A stretch of 64,000 bases of DNA from Neckera pumila (GCA_963969595.1 OZ018413.1:11832211-11896210); one strand, 5' to 3'. Numbered from the stretch's first letter, positions 46,226 to 58,958 are shown. Numbers and translations are program-made. The notes: a model not told the origin generated them from the letters alone.

Positions 46226-47679
46226 GGCTCATGATCTCTTGGACTGAATTACACTGGACATTGAGTAATTAGTAGTATTGCAGGTGTGGAGTTGTGGACT
46301 GGTAATGAGGTTCTTCTGTTGGGTTGCTCAATTTGGTTGACGAGATGCGGTGAAGATTATTTATTATGCTTGATCAGTGATGGTCTGAGTTCCTGTTCAA
46401 TACTGAGTCCGAAATGGAATGAGCTTTTTCTGCTGGCCTGTCGATGTTTGAAAGCGGAAGGAAACGAAAGTGGTTGTTGTATGTAAGTTAGGATTAGAAC
46501 TGGAAGCACGTTGTTTCATGTGTTGATGACTTGTTTTTTTGGGTGGTTTGCCGTGAGGAATGTTCTCCTAACAATTTGGAGACAGATGCAGTCAAGAGGC
46601 TAATTTTCAGACTTCGCATTCCTTTTCACTCGTTTTATTGCATTTCCTCTGTTTACTGCCATAATGTTTACATATATGAATGAAATTTTTTATGTTCAAG
46701 ATTTGCAGATGAAATCCTATGTTTCCAAATCAATTAGAAAAGAGTCAAGAGTTTTTTCGGAAAACTTGAAATTACAGTGAAGAAAATGTGGGAAAATTGC
46801 ATATTAAACACAAAATGTAGATTACTCTACAATTCTTTCTCACCATTCTGTTCTTGCACACAGATTTAGCAAGCGACTCCGAGCAGTGAACCCTAACGAA
46901 TCACTGCAGCCATGCTCTTATCCTAACAGGAGTCGAACGCGTGACAGAGATCATGGACGACGTTGTCGAACGCCTTGAGCAGCAGCGCAACCTCTCCAAA
47001 GTTCTGGCACTGTTGGGCGCGAATCCACAAGCCAGGGTGGAGTGACACAAATTTTTGACCGTCACATATCCATAAGCCCTTACAATGAAATCCAAAAACA
47101 AGAACTCGTCGAAACAACATTAATACTTAAAAAAAATACTAGGGTGCCCTGTGCCCTTGCCACAGCCAAAATCATACTCCATCTGTCCCACAAAAATCTT
47201 CTAAATCAGGCAAAATTATTGTCTCACTAAAAAGCTCTGTTTTCTAAATTCGACTGTTGAATAAGTTTTGGCCATGTTGGGCAACCGTGTGAGGCAAGTT
47301 AAGCAATCAGGGAACATTCTTCTCCTAGATTGCTCAACCTTGTCCATGTAAAGCACCTTGTACTTGCAGTGAGACAATAGTATGACAATGTATTTGGTTG
47401 TATTTGGTGACCACTTAGGCGCTATGAAGATTTGTACATGAAGTGGTTTAGATTTCTTTGTTGCAGGTACTTAGGTTGGGGCACATATTTCTAGTATCTC
47501 ATTGTTGCCACCAACCTTTAAAGCATCAACAATAATGGAGCTGGCAACATTAACAAATTATGTTCAAAAGTGGTAGTTTTGAATGCCTGTAGCACTAGCA
47601 AAAAGACTAAAATTGTAGTTAATACCTCGTTGGGAAGCTTTTTGGAGGTTCTTAGTTGGATAGAGGGAGTAGTAAAAAT
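46226..47679. other. Intergenic, one possible coding relic
   Basis: Mostly featureless. GC-rich 46920-47044 looks coding on either strand: plus gives MDDVVERLEQQRNLSKVLAL before a TGA at 47042-47044, minus gives WIRAQQCQNFGEVALLLKAF. I do not recognise a family and see no convincing flanking exons, so this is at most a gene fragment. Confidence 0.35.
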
Positions 47680-48421
47680 AATTTTCTAATTTTCTAATTC
47701 ATAATAAAAACTTTAAAATTCAATATCTTTTACACTTTCATTCCAAATGCCACAAAACAAAGCCCATCCACCCCTCCTCGCCAAGAGCTTTTTGACGGTA
47801 CCAAAAATGTGATCAAAATCAAAGTAAAAGTAGTTTTCTAATTTTTTAATCCATGAATATTTTGAAATTCAATGACTTCCACACCATAGGTCCAAACGCT
47901 ACGAAACCAAGCTTGTGCACCTCTCCTCGCCGAGAGCTTTCCGATGGTACCATGCACTTGGCTGGGGGACGCACGGTCTAAGAGATCTCAGCGTAACAAA
48001 ACAAAACAAACAGCCAAACTTAAGGTATGGACTAATGTGCCTGTGCTATTGCCATAGCAAAAACAAAAGAAAAAGTTATTTTTTTATTTTTTTATTCATA
48101 TAAAAACTTTGAAACTCAATAATTTTCACACCATAGTTCTAAACGCCATGAAACAAAGCCCGTGCACCCCTCCTCACCGAGAACTTCCAACAGTGCCAAG
48201 AGCAACCAAAATCAAAGTAAAAATAATTTTCTAATTTTGAATTCAATAAAAACTAATAACTTTTGCATTGTAGTTCCAAACGCCATGATACCAAGCCCGT
48301 GCACCCCTCCTTGCCAAGAGCTTTCCAACAGTATGAAGCACGTGGCCAGGGGACGCAAGGTTCGGGAGATCTCAACATAACAATACAAAACAAAACAAAA
48401 TAAACAAACAAACAACCTGTC
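47680..48421 (-). repeat. Inverted array of the 350-bp repeat family
   Basis: Four diverged monomers in reverse orientation to 181-1245, with boundaries near 47835, 48050 and 48215. The shared core includes CCCGTGCACCCCTCC, GAGAGCTTTCC and the CAAAACAAAACAAACA run at the right end of monomers 2 and 4. Monomers are much more diverged than those at 181-1245. The array directly abuts the TTAA-ended element at 48422. Confidence 0.85.
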
Positions 48422-49069
48422 TTAATCCCTAAACTAAATGCCCAAGGCCTGTTTTGGGCTTCCTGGAATTTGCTCTAAATTGAACAAAATGCCAACATTT
48501 GATAAGTTGTATCAATTTTTTTTGAATTGTAACCATACAAATTCAAACTGGACATGTTAGAGATCTCATAGGAAAATAAAATACAACAATATCACTTATG
48601 GAGTGAAAGATTATAATATTTGACCATGAGGGTGCTAAAACTGCAAAAATCTTTCATTCTTCTTTACACAAGTCAAATCTAAAAAGCTGGTGATCAAAAA
48701 AATATAAGGCTAAAGGGCCTAACTTGTATAACCACAGTCAATTTTTGGTTTTGTAAAATCTACTATACAATTTTTTTAAATGAATTTTGAATTTGGTTTT
48801 TTTTCCAAGATCTAGTGTATTTGAGGCTCATTTCCAAGAGCTCTCAACACTACGGGAAGTCAAGATTGCAATGGGTACCCTTGTACAAAAACTTGAATAG
48901 AAAAATCAATATCATTTATTTTCAAGATCGGATTTTGGTGCTAAAATTAGACTTCAAGAAGAACTTTCTAAAAATATAGACTACTAAAAATAGCAATTTG
49001 ATCAGGTTTTATTTAACTTCAAAGTTTTGCAAACACCAAATTTGGGTGCCTTGGGCATTTAGGGGTTAA
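48422..49069. mobile_element. TTAA-ended element, 648 bp
   Basis: Left end TTAATCCCTAAACTAAATGC and right end GCATTTAGGGGTTAA invert onto one another after allowing a 4- to 5-base insertion, extending through CCCAAGGC / GCCTTGGG. The interior is AT-rich and non-coding. End type is as in the 930-bp and 541-bp elements. It lies 311 bp before the NLE start codon. Confidence 0.7.
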
Positions 49070-49380
49070 ACCCTAGAAGTCTGGAATCCACGCTCCCAGC
49101 GTCCCCCGAGCTCCCGGGCCGTCCCACAAGTCCACAACGTCAACTTTGATAAGGGAACCATGAGAACGCTTATGCCGACCGACGGTGAAGGATCCTCCTT
49201 CCAGATCGGCGGCTTACAGGGCTAGAGGCCTTAAACCCTCAGTCCGTCCCTTTATGAGTTTCATCGCCTCATTCCCCTCACTGCCAGGGTTTAAGCCGGG
49301 TTTTACAGGAGCTGAGATTTCAGTTGGAGTCTCTGAGTGAGAGCTCAGTTGAGAAGAGAATTGTGAGTGAGCTCAGGAAG

Positions 49381-52300
49381 ATGGGGACAACGAATCCGCT
49401 TGCAATACCTGCAAATAACATTATCTGCTCGCTCGCCGACCCGGAGGGTCGTAGTTTGGGAGCTCCGCTTGACCTTCCGCAGGATGCAGGTCCCAAGGAG
49501 CTTTACCTCCTCATCAACAACCTTCTTCAAAATGTAAGTTTTTTCAAATCCTCGAGTTCTCGTTGTTGCGAATTGCTCCATAGTTTATGAATTGTGCGCG
49601 ATCTTGCAAGGAGCACTGTGAATGGGGAATGAAGGGTTAGGGTTTGTAACGCTGCTCATGCGCTTTCTCGGAACACTGCTCTTGGAAATGTAAGCTCCTC
49701 AAGTCTTCTAGCTCTCCTTGCGAATTGCTCTATAGTTTATGAATTGTGCGCAATCTCGCGAGGAGCATTTTGAATGGAAATGAGGTATTAGGGTTGTGAC
49801 ACTGGTAATGCGCTTCCTCTGAACAGCGTTCTTCAAAATGTAATCTCTTGAATGTCCTCTGGCTCTCCTAGCGAATTGCTTCATACTTGATGAATTGTGC
49901 GCGATCTTAGAAGAAGCGCTGTGAATGGGGATGAGGGTTTAGGGTTTCTCACACTGCTCATGCGCTTTCTCTGAACACCCTTCTTCGAAGTGTAAGATTT
50001 TTTAGTCCTCTTGCTCTGCTTACGAATTGCTCCATACTTCATAAGTTGTGCGCAATGCTGCAAGGAGTGCTGTGAATGGGAATGAGTGTTTAGGTTTGTA
50101 AAACTGCTCATGCGCTTTTTCTGAACAGTCTTCTTCAGAATGTCAATTCTTGAAGTCTTCTCGCTCTGCTTGCGAATTGCTGTATACTTGATGAACCACA
50201 AGGAGTATTTGTGAGTGGGATTGAGAGTTTAGGGTTTGTCACACTGCTCATGTGCGTTCTCTGAACACCGTTCTTGGAAAATGTAAGCTCTCCAAGTCCT
50301 CTCGCTCTGCTTACGAATCACTACTTCATGATCGCGCGATCTTTTCTTTGTTGACAAGGGGCACCGTGAATGGAAATGAGGGTTTAGGGTTTGTCTCACT
50401 GCTCATGTGCTCTCTCTGCTGTTTTCAGGAAGAGAAGCTGCCTTACGCGTTTTACATCTATGATAAAGAACTCGTTGGAAGCCTGGGTGCCCATCTGCTG
50501 CAAAATAAAGGTGGCTTCCAAATGCTTCGCTGCCGTCTAGCAATTGTGATTTTGATTTTTTTCAGGAGGGATTCATCTGCGTTTCTAATTATTTAGGGTT
50601 AGCACTTAGGCGTCTGTGTTTAGATCGACTGTCGTGAATTTAGGCTACAATTCCTTAATGCAGAATTCCAAGAGGCATAAACCTTGCACAAGGTTTCTAA
50701 GAGAATGCAGAGGGCTATACTCTAACCCTACGCAAGATTTTCAAGAGGATACAGAGGTCTAACATTTCATGGTTGTTGCAGTGTCCGTGGAGCAGGTGCT
50801 AAAAATTGTGTACCAACCACAGGCTGTTTTTCGTATTAAACCTGTAACGCGTTGTTCTGCTAGCATCCCTGGTGAGTGTCTACATCACAGAAGGATTGGA
50901 TTTAGGGTTCAGGGTTTAAGGGCACTCTAACTCCTGTTTTAATGTGTTTTTGCTGCAGGTCACTCGGAAGCAGTGTTGTCTGTGCAATTTAGTCCAGATA
51001 GTCGTATGCTAGCCAGTGGGTCAGGCGACACTACCGTGCGATTTTGGGATATTTATACACAAACGCCACTCTTCACTTGCAACGGTAAGGTTTGGACTCT
51101 GCATAATTATATTTACTAGGAGTACGTGTTGCTAGAGCTGTCTCTTAACTCTCTTTTTCCTCAATCAATGCTGTAATTTTACTTTTGCGGCCCTGACTTC
51201 CTGTTGAATTTTCATGAGGCAAGGTAGAGTATGCTATTTACGTCACCCTATGCATTTCAGCACGGTAGAAGTTTGATTTTTGGGAGGTCACTATATAGCT
51301 TTGGAGACATCACTTGGGTAAATGAGCAAAATCTGTTGATATCAACTTTTTATCACAATGTATGAGTTTCTTATGCAATTTTTATTTGGGAAGTTGTAAA
51401 CCGCTATAAGTGACAGTAAACAACTCCATTTCAAAGATCAGCGTCCATAGACGTTTAGCTAATTCATGCTTACACCACTCCTAATAAGTCCAACCAAGTG
51501 TATGAATGGATGAGTTGCTGTTGGCAACAAGGTCAAGTATAGAAACGGGAGCAGGCCCCTAAAAGTTTTAGTATCCATGCATTATGTGATTGAGATCAGC
51601 TGTGGTGGTGGAACAGGACATAAGAACTGGGTGCTATGCATAGCATGGTCACCAGATGGCAAGATGCTTGTAAGTGGAAGCAAAGATGGTGAACTGAGGT
51701 TGTGGGAGCCTACAACAGGCAAGGCTATTGGCAATCCCTTGACAGTATGTTTCTCCTTCTTCATTGACCCGTAGTGAGGAGTTTGGAAAGGTACTTGTGT
51801 TAAGGATAGGCCTCAGACATGATTTATTATCCTTTCAGGAACAAGTGATGCCTACTTTGAGTTGTGGGCCAGATGTGTGCACTTTCTGTGCCGAGTACAG
51901 AAGCAGTCTTCATGTGCTGGAGGAATTCTTATTTTTTCCTCATTTGAGAAGCTATGTGTGATTCAGGGGCACAAAAAATGGATAACAGCAGTTGCATGGG
52001 AACCAGCCCATCTGCAGTCTCCGAGTCGACGATTTGCCAGTGCTAGTAAAGATGGTGATATTCATATATGGGACACCACCCTGCACAAAACAATTATGTG
52101 CCTTACTGGTCACACGCTTGCTGTAACGTGTGTCAAGTGGAGCGGCGAAGGTTTCATTTATTCTAGGTGCGTCTCTGAATGGATCTCATACTGGAAAGCT
52201 CTTTCACTTCGTCCGCTGCCTAGATCTGAGTGAATTAAAGTTAAAGATACTTTATGACGTTTGATATGCAGTTCTCAAGATTGTACTATAAAGGTTTGGG

Positions 52301-55178
52301 AGACGACACAAGGGAAGCTTATTCGGGAGCTGAAGGTATTTTTATCTTTAGATGCCATGGTTGAATACATATAGACTGTATCAGTCCTGGAGGTTGTGGG
52401 AAATTATTTCCAGATTATGATTGCATGGAGCACATTTAGATGAGATTGTTCTAGCATGCGTATGATGGAAATTGGTGACGGTGCTGTTTGTGGAAATGGT
52501 GAATCTAGCACTTGGGGTGAGTACTATATGTATAATTGGAGATTATATTCTGAATGTTTCATTTTGTTAAACTTTTGTTGAATCAGGGACACGGTCATTG
52601 GGTTAACACATTGGCACTGAGCACGGAGTACGTATTGCGAACTGGAGCATTTGATCACACTGGAAAACAGTACAATTCCGCAGAAGAGATGAAAGAGGTA
52701 ACTCTCTAAGTCATCACCAGTGACTTGTTTGTTTTTCCAGTGATAGGATGTCAGAGTGACTAAAGGCATGTCTTGTTCAGCCTCTGCTTGGCGTGTGTAC
52801 CATATCCTGATTGGAAGCTTTTTACACAGCTTATTAGAGGTCGGATTTGCAAGGACTCCTGCTTGGTATTATGATGCTGGAAGTTGTGCCTAGAGCACTC
52901 TCGTACAGGTGATCTGGAACTTTCTTGTGACACTGGGTTCATTTTAGGCAGCATTGGTTCGATACAAAGCAGCGAAACGTGATTCCCACGAGCGTTTGGT
53001 ATCAGGATCAGACGACTTCACTATGTTTCTGTGGGAGCCAGGAACCAGCAAACAACCAAAAGCCAGAATGACAGGCCATCAACAGGTAATGATGCGTCCC
53101 TTGCCTCTGATACCTTGGGAAGTGGCATTTTTGTATGTAGTTGCATTTTACATTTAGAGAATTTCAGGAATTTGTAGATTTCATCATAAAGAGAATCGTG
53201 CCAATGGGTAGGTCTCCTTAAGGTCACAATGATGACAAGGAGGCCTGTGCACAATACATCGAAAGACCTTTGTATGATCATTGTGACCATGGGAATCCTC
53301 CACTTGAATCATGGGCAAGTTCTCTGTATGATGTTGTGTAAAGTTCCTGAAAATGTCTAATTTTACTGAAATCTCTGTGAATTGTGATTTTTTTTTCCAT
53401 GTAAGAACTCTAGTGTCCTCTGTCCTGAAAGTAGAATCATAATGGTGTCCTCTTGAAATCAGTGGCCCACATTTGACTGGAAGGTCTGTTGCGCAGTTGG
53501 TCAATCATGTGTATTTCTCTCCTGATGGACGTTGGATTGCTAGTGCTTCATTCGACAAGTCTGTCAAGCTCTGGGATGGATATTCAGGAAAATTTATTGC
53601 CACATTCCGCGGCCATGTGGGCCCTGTCTATCAAATCAGGTCAGCTGGACTCTTGATCTTCCTGGACCTAATTTTGTAGTTTTGATATGCAAAATTGGAG
53701 TCTGAGTCAACTCATTGACCATGATCTAGATTAATTTCCCAAGTACTAAGAAAAATCCAAATTGGGTCTCATGCTGTTTTTTTAGTTTTGCGTAGGTCAT
53801 GCAGATGCTTTTGTTGTTCAATCTTATTTCTTTATTGAATAATGAGGACGATGTTCACTGGTGGTAAACAATTTGGCCCTTTTCAATCAAATGGTCATTT
53901 AAGCCATCCCGTTGTGCCTGTAGATCTTGGAAAAGAACTTGGCCCCTTCGCCTGATTTTATAGCTGAAGTTCAGAATGGAAGCTTATTATGCTCGGGTCG
54001 CTAATCTTTTTGAGTGGTATGCAACAGTTGGTCTGCTGACAGCAGGCTATTAGTCAGTGGGAGCAAAGATTCGACTATGAAGGTGCACACCTGAACTTCA
54101 TCAGTTTTGTGTATGGCTCTTAAGATACTGAGTACCTAAATGGCCAAGAGTAGCAGCTGTAGGAGTTGAAATGGATCGTTTAGGAATCTTCGAGGAAGGT
54201 AGCACTATGTTTCAATATAAGGAAGAGATCTTATACTACACTTTCATCAATAGAAATATATTTGAAAGTTATTGCTGGTATTATTAATTTTTACAACAGA
54301 AGGATGTTACTTCCTTAAATGATTCATAGAATCAAAGAAGGTTAAGAAACATTGGAAAGAAAGAAGAAACTTGCTCTACATTTTTGAACAGTGAGAAAAT
54401 GCTTTGAAAGTTATTGGCTATGAGCTTCCAATTTGGAATTTCTATTAATAGTTTAGGCATTAAGGAATTGAAGGATACGCACTATTCTGAACTCATTTTA
54501 ATTATCTTGCTTTTGCATTACTATTTCAGAGTATGACTTCAGAAATGAGCAGTTTAGCGGAATTTTGAAGGCTTTTCATGTTTTTGCAGATGTGGGATAT
54601 GAGGACACAGAAGCTACGAGAAGATCTTCCAGGCCATGCTGATGAGGTACATTCTCCAAAGAGTAAAGAAATTTTGGTTAATACTCTTATTTCAATTACT
54701 ATGCCCTGCATTAATAATATTGACTTTCACTAATCTGGAATTATGTGCATTTGTGAGGCGCATCAATATGAGAGTTTGATGTATTTTAGATAGACCAGAG
54801 ATAACAAATGTTTGTTAACTCCTAAAGGTCTCCTGCATTCAAAAACTGGATGCGCCTTAGTCAAACTCAATTGTAGCATTCTTTTTTTGGATTTGATTTA
54901 TAACAAATATCAATATTCAACTGGATTATTGTTGTTTGAATATGATTAAATTAGTATGTTCACTTTAGTTAAAGCCAAGATGAGGGAGGAAACTCAAAAA
55001 TTTAGACTCTTGCATTAATTGAAATAAGTGGCGTGAAGTGCTGTGATCAGACTCATTCTCATGTCTGTATGAATGACAATTAATTGGCTTTCAGGTTTTT
55101 GCTGTGGACTGGAGTGCTGATGGTGAAAAGGTGGCCTCCGGAGGCAGGGACCGTGTTCTGAAGTTGTGGATGAGCTAA
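49381..55178 (+). CDS. NLE1: Notchless (NLE) WD40 ribosome-assembly protein, 13 exons, 476 aa
   Basis: Nucleolar/nuclear WD40 protein (yeast Rsa4 orthologue) that binds the MIDAS AAA-ATPase during pre-60S maturation. Exons: 49381-49533, 50429-50510, 50782-50871, 50959-51084, 51617-51744, 51967-52166, 52272-52335, 52587-52697, 52948-53085, 53497-53639, 54028-54082, 54590-54646, 55095-55178. Phases join throughout. Residues 12-80 form the NLE domain ([39 protein letters not shown]). Eight-bladed WD40 repeats follow, with signature strings [95 protein letters not shown] and [20 protein letters not shown]. Length and gene-wide identity match plant NLE (about 473 aa). The frame is open upstream of 49381 but has no earlier ATG. 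Intron 1 is a tandem array described separately. Confidence 0.96.
49522..50428 (+). repeat. Tandem array in NLE intron 1 carrying duplicated 5' splice sites
   Basis: About six units of roughly 150 bp. Each repeats the exon 1 end plus donor (CTTCTTCAAAATGTAAG or a variant), then GCGAATTGCTCCATA, GAATTGTGCGCGATCT and GGGTTTAGGGTTTGT...CTGCTCATGCGC. The donor-like GT falls at 49534 (real), 49690, 49840, 49991, 50142 (GTCAAT, decayed) and 50283. Spacings are 156, 150, 151, 151 and 141. The last unit runs into the true acceptor at 50427-50428. Confidence 0.92.
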
Positions 55179-55813
55179 ACACCCATATGGGTACCCTTAC
55201 TATTGCTTTGAGTTAGTTATACTTGCAGTTGTTCCCTTGGAAAGCTAAAGGCCTGATGAGCAGTTACTTCGTTTGAAGCCAGTTTTAAGTGAATGAATAG
55301 CCCATTCATAGATTTAATGGCCAGATGTAATTGAATTCAATGATGGCCTGCTTTCTTTTCAATACTGAGTAGATAATGCTTGAGAGGTGAGAGTCTCGAG
55401 TGTTATGTGATATTAGTGAGGGAATGACTAGTGGGACTTCAAGACTAGATGCTAGAGTGAGTTTTCAATAGGTTGAATTTTCAGAATTATCTCTGGTTTC
55501 AAGGAGAGGCAATCAACTAGTTCAGTTTGCGTTTTTAGAAAAAAATTGGAAAAAAGCAACCAAGGAGGCAAGATTTTGAGCATCTTCTTTGGTTTTGGTA
55601 TCTTTTTTTATACGAGCCTCTCTCTTGGTTTTTGATGTGTCAAAACAAACAATTGGAAACCTATACCAAATTCCAATTCTTGACGTGCATTGATGCACTA
55701 TTGCCAAACTATTTTCTTTTATGAAGAATTTTTTAAAATGTACTTTTGGATGTATCAAAGGGGTTGGAGTGAGAAGGATTATAGATTATGATTTGAATTT
55801 TTTATGTGACAAC
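55179..55813. other. NLE 3' flank
   Basis: Non-coding; likely contains the NLE 3' UTR. The 78-codon minus frame at 55522-55758 shows no recognisable domain. Confidence 0.5.
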
Positions 55814-57617
55814 TAGTGGTTGGCGCTTGCTATGCTACGCATTCATCATTAGAATTTTATTAGAATTTTATGTATTAGATAAAATGCAGAACAAAAATTT
55901 CAATAAATCTTCAAATAAAAATTACTAAAATCTTTGTATAAATTTGTTTATAAGTAAGCATATATTGAAATGTACAATAGAAATTTATTGAATGATGAAT
56001 GAAATATATGCAATGGTGAATACTATAAAAGATACACATTTATTGTAATGCATTCAAAAGTTGACTCAATTGTTACGAACAATGGTAACCCAAAAACTTC
56101 ATGAATTGAAAAGAAAAACTTGTAAATTTCAAAAACTTCATGAACAACTTAATTGTTGTGAAGTCCAAAACTGCTTCAATAGAATAAATTTCTCAAATCA
56201 TTTGGTAGTAGCAATAGAATTTTGAAATTATAAAAGCTATAAAAATGATATTACAGAGGTGATTGCAAACTACTACTCTATTTCTGTAATATAAGATTGT
56301 GTGAAAATATTATTTTTATGTATGCATGATTGAAAATGTTTTTATAGAATATTAAAATTAATTATTTCAAAGACTTATTGAAATCAATATCATGCATTCT
56401 ATTCAAATATATCAGAATTTTACTAATATTTGATACAATGAATGCGTAGCAGAGCAAGCATGAGCCCCTATTATTAATGGTAGCATTTGTGATATTACAA
56501 AGGGAGTTATGATTTTAATAGTATGATGAAAATGAAATAGTTGTCTTGACTCGTTAAGGTGACAAATGACTTGGCAACATATTTAAAAGTTTGATGCAAT
56601 ATGACATGTTCAACTTCAAGTACATTGTTTTCAAGGTTTGAAATTATAAAAAGGTATTAAATTTGAAATGTTTTGTTTTCATATAAGGCTTGGAATTGTA
56701 GAGTCAAGAAGGTGGTATAGAATCCATTTAACACTTATTAAACTATTTGTTATCACATTTATATGCAATTTATTGTAACATAACAATGTGGTAGTGAAAG
56801 AAAGTACAATGTGACTTTCAGATTGTAAACTAGGATTCAAACAAGGTACTCAGATTTTTCAAAAGAGATATCAAAAAAATGATAGGGAATCTTGGAATTA
56901 CATTTGGGATGAATGCATATTTTTGGATGAATATATAAAAACTATCAACCTATTTTGGCATGTTTCATTCATTCGTATGGATGCATAGTACATAGATTCA
57001 TCACTCTATTGAAGGTCATTGTTTATAGTGCAAAAATAAATGAAATAAAAATGTTGCCAAGTGTATCTAATTCTTGAGGTTATTGGCCTTCTTATTCAAT
57101 AATGAGTTCACGTTGTGGAATAGTTGTTAGTTAAACTTGGTAAAATAAGGCCATTGTGATAGGGCAATTTTATCAAATTCTTGAATGAATTGCTTCATTT
57201 TTTTGGCAATACTTCAAAAAATCATTCATCAAATATTTTTTGTCCTTGAACAACATTTTAGAATTAACCTTTAGATATATGTGGAGATCCATACATATGG
57301 TACCATGTTTGATTCCTACAATACAAATCATATAAATACAGTCATACTACTAAAATCACAATGACCTTTGTAATATCACATTTTTACATAGTGTGGTCTC
57401 ATAGAGGTACATTAGCCATTGGTGATATTATAGAATATCAATAGAATGATATTACGAAGGTCGCAATATGGTGAGTGACCTTTGTAATATCACATTTTTA
57501 CATACTGTAATATTACAAAGGTACATTAGGCGTTGGTGACATTAGAGAATATCAATAGAGTGGTATTACAGAGGTCGCAATCTGGTGAATGCATAGCATA
57601 GCAAGCGCCAACTGCTA
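55814..57617. mobile_element. Inverted-repeat element, about 1.8 kb, or composite
   Basis: GTTGGCGCTTGCTATGCTAC (from about 55819) and its complement GCATAGCATAGCAAGCGCCA (57591-57610) anchor terminal inverted repeats of about 32 bp, running inward to GCATTCA / TGAATGC. A third, inward-type end (GAATGCGTAGCAGAGCAAGC, 56441-56460) could make the left 658 bp an element by itself. No coding sequence; the interior is very AT-rich and contains GGATGAA-type repeat. It directly abuts TTAA copy C at 57619. Target duplication not evident. Confidence 0.65.
57356..57590. repeat. Two-copy tandem repeat, unit about 117 bp
   Basis: ATCACAATGACCTTTGTAAT...GATATTACGAAGGTCGCAAT is followed by GTGAGTGACCTTTGTAATAT...GTATTACAGAGGTCGCAATC. 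ACCTTTGTAATATCAC inside each unit pairs with the unit end, so each copy can fold. Confidence 0.75.
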
Positions 57618-57618
57618 A

Positions 57619-58550
57619 TTAACCTCTAAAGGACCAAGGTGATTTTCCTATCAAAAACCACTCAAAACTGTCATTTCTATTGCAAAGAGAAAAGAGTTTT
57701 AAAAGTTGTTTTTTCTTGCATAACCAACCGTAAGATCTTATACTTGACTAGTATGTGAATATGTGGGAGAAATTTCAGAAACTTTGACCATGTAGATTGC
57801 AAGATATATGCATTTAAAGTGAAGAAAACAAGTTTTTTTGCACCTTGCTTGACTAGATTTTTTGGCTTTGAGTCTTTTTAGTTCAAATTTTTTGCACTAT
57901 AGACTTTGATTTTCTACTTCTTTATGTTAAGTAGTTGAGTCAAGAATCTCCCAAAAAATTTAGGATAAAAAGCACTTAATTTTCACTCATTAAAAAATTG
58001 TTAAATAGAGGTGATTTCAAGATTGAAGAAAAAACTAAATTGTTAATAGCTTTTAGATCGAATTGAATCACAATAATCCCAATGGTGAAATTGTTCTAGC
58101 AAGAAAATCTAACCTTGTCTAACAATTTTATTTGAAAAATTCTAAAAATTGCATTGAAAAACAAATTGTACAAGTTATTTTTTCAAGAAGATGCTTAGAT
58201 TGCCCGAAAAACTAAGATTGTCGATAACTTTCTCATTACTAGTCCAAGTTGAATGAAACAAAGCTTCATGTGTAGACAAGAATATAATCTTTGAGAAAAA
58301 AAATTGAAAAAGAATTATTTTGACTTTTTGTGGCTTTTTTTGGGCTGCCCGACGAACTCCAATTTTGCTTATTGTGCCATAACTTTTTCTCACGGGCATC
58401 AATTAAAATAAAAATTATATATTCACAAAGCTCTTGCAAAAATACATAACCTCAAAAAATCCCAAAAAACATTATGAAAAATTGAGACAGTAGGAACCTG
58501 CTCAGACCCAATTTGTCCCTTGAGGGGACAAATGGTCTTTTTGGGGTTAA
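57619..58550. mobile_element. TTAA-ended inverted-repeat element, copy C (932 bp)
   Basis: Ends are TTAACCTCTAAAGGACCA and TGGTCTTTTTGGGGTTAA. It is colinear with copy B (3689-4618) along its length in the same orientation, for example AACTGTCATTTCTATTGCAA, GATTGAAGAAAAAACTAAAT and GGGCTGCCCG, with roughly one difference per 15-20 bases. The subterminal palindrome is retained as TTTGTCCCTTGAGGGGACAA. Confidence 0.85.
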
Positions 58551-58814
58551 ATACTAAAATATGGCACAATATACATCTGTCAATTGACAATTGAACAATT
58601 AGCATCTTCCATTTCAATGTCATTTGAAGTTGAACCTTAATATGCTCAAATAGGACACCATAAAATACATGACCAATTCATAGCTTCTAAGACATGTGGG
58701 AGGAGCAACACTTGATGATCCGAATTGGGAGTGCCATATATCATTGAATTCAACTTAGCGTGATGATGACAAGAAATGCAGAGGGCGGAGGGAGGGTAAG
58801 GCAGCCGTTGGCAA

Positions 58815-58882
58815 TACCGGTAACCGTAGTTACCGGTACAGTAGTTACCGTAGTTACCGGTACAGTAGTTACCGTAGTTACC
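58815..58882. repeat. 24-bp minisatellite upstream of SMG7
   Basis: Two perfect units (58831-58854 and 58855-58878: TACCGGTACAGTAGTTACC plus GTAGT) with partial units on both sides. Units are rich in GTTACC/GGTAAC and can self-pair. In the promoter or 5' UTR of the gene starting at 59122. Confidence 0.9.
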
Positions 58883-58924
58883 AGTCCAAGCCAGAGCTTC
58901 CCCTTGCCAATTCGTTTCGGCTAT

Positions 58925-58958
58925 GGCATTGCAGAGATTTTCGCTTCTCTGCAATGCC
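58925..58958. promoter_or_regulatory. Perfect 13-bp hairpin upstream of SMG7
   Basis: Arms GGCATTGCAGAGA and TCTCTGCAATGCC flank an 8-base loop, 164 bases before the ATG. If transcribed it lies in the leader of an NMD factor, a gene class often feedback-regulated through its UTRs. That role is inference. Confidence 0.55.

Noticed and set aside
46929..46945. AGGAGTCGAACGCG, reminiscent of a tRNA T-loop
   Set aside because: The flanking bases do not form a T-stem and no D-arm, anticodon arm or acceptor stem can be placed.
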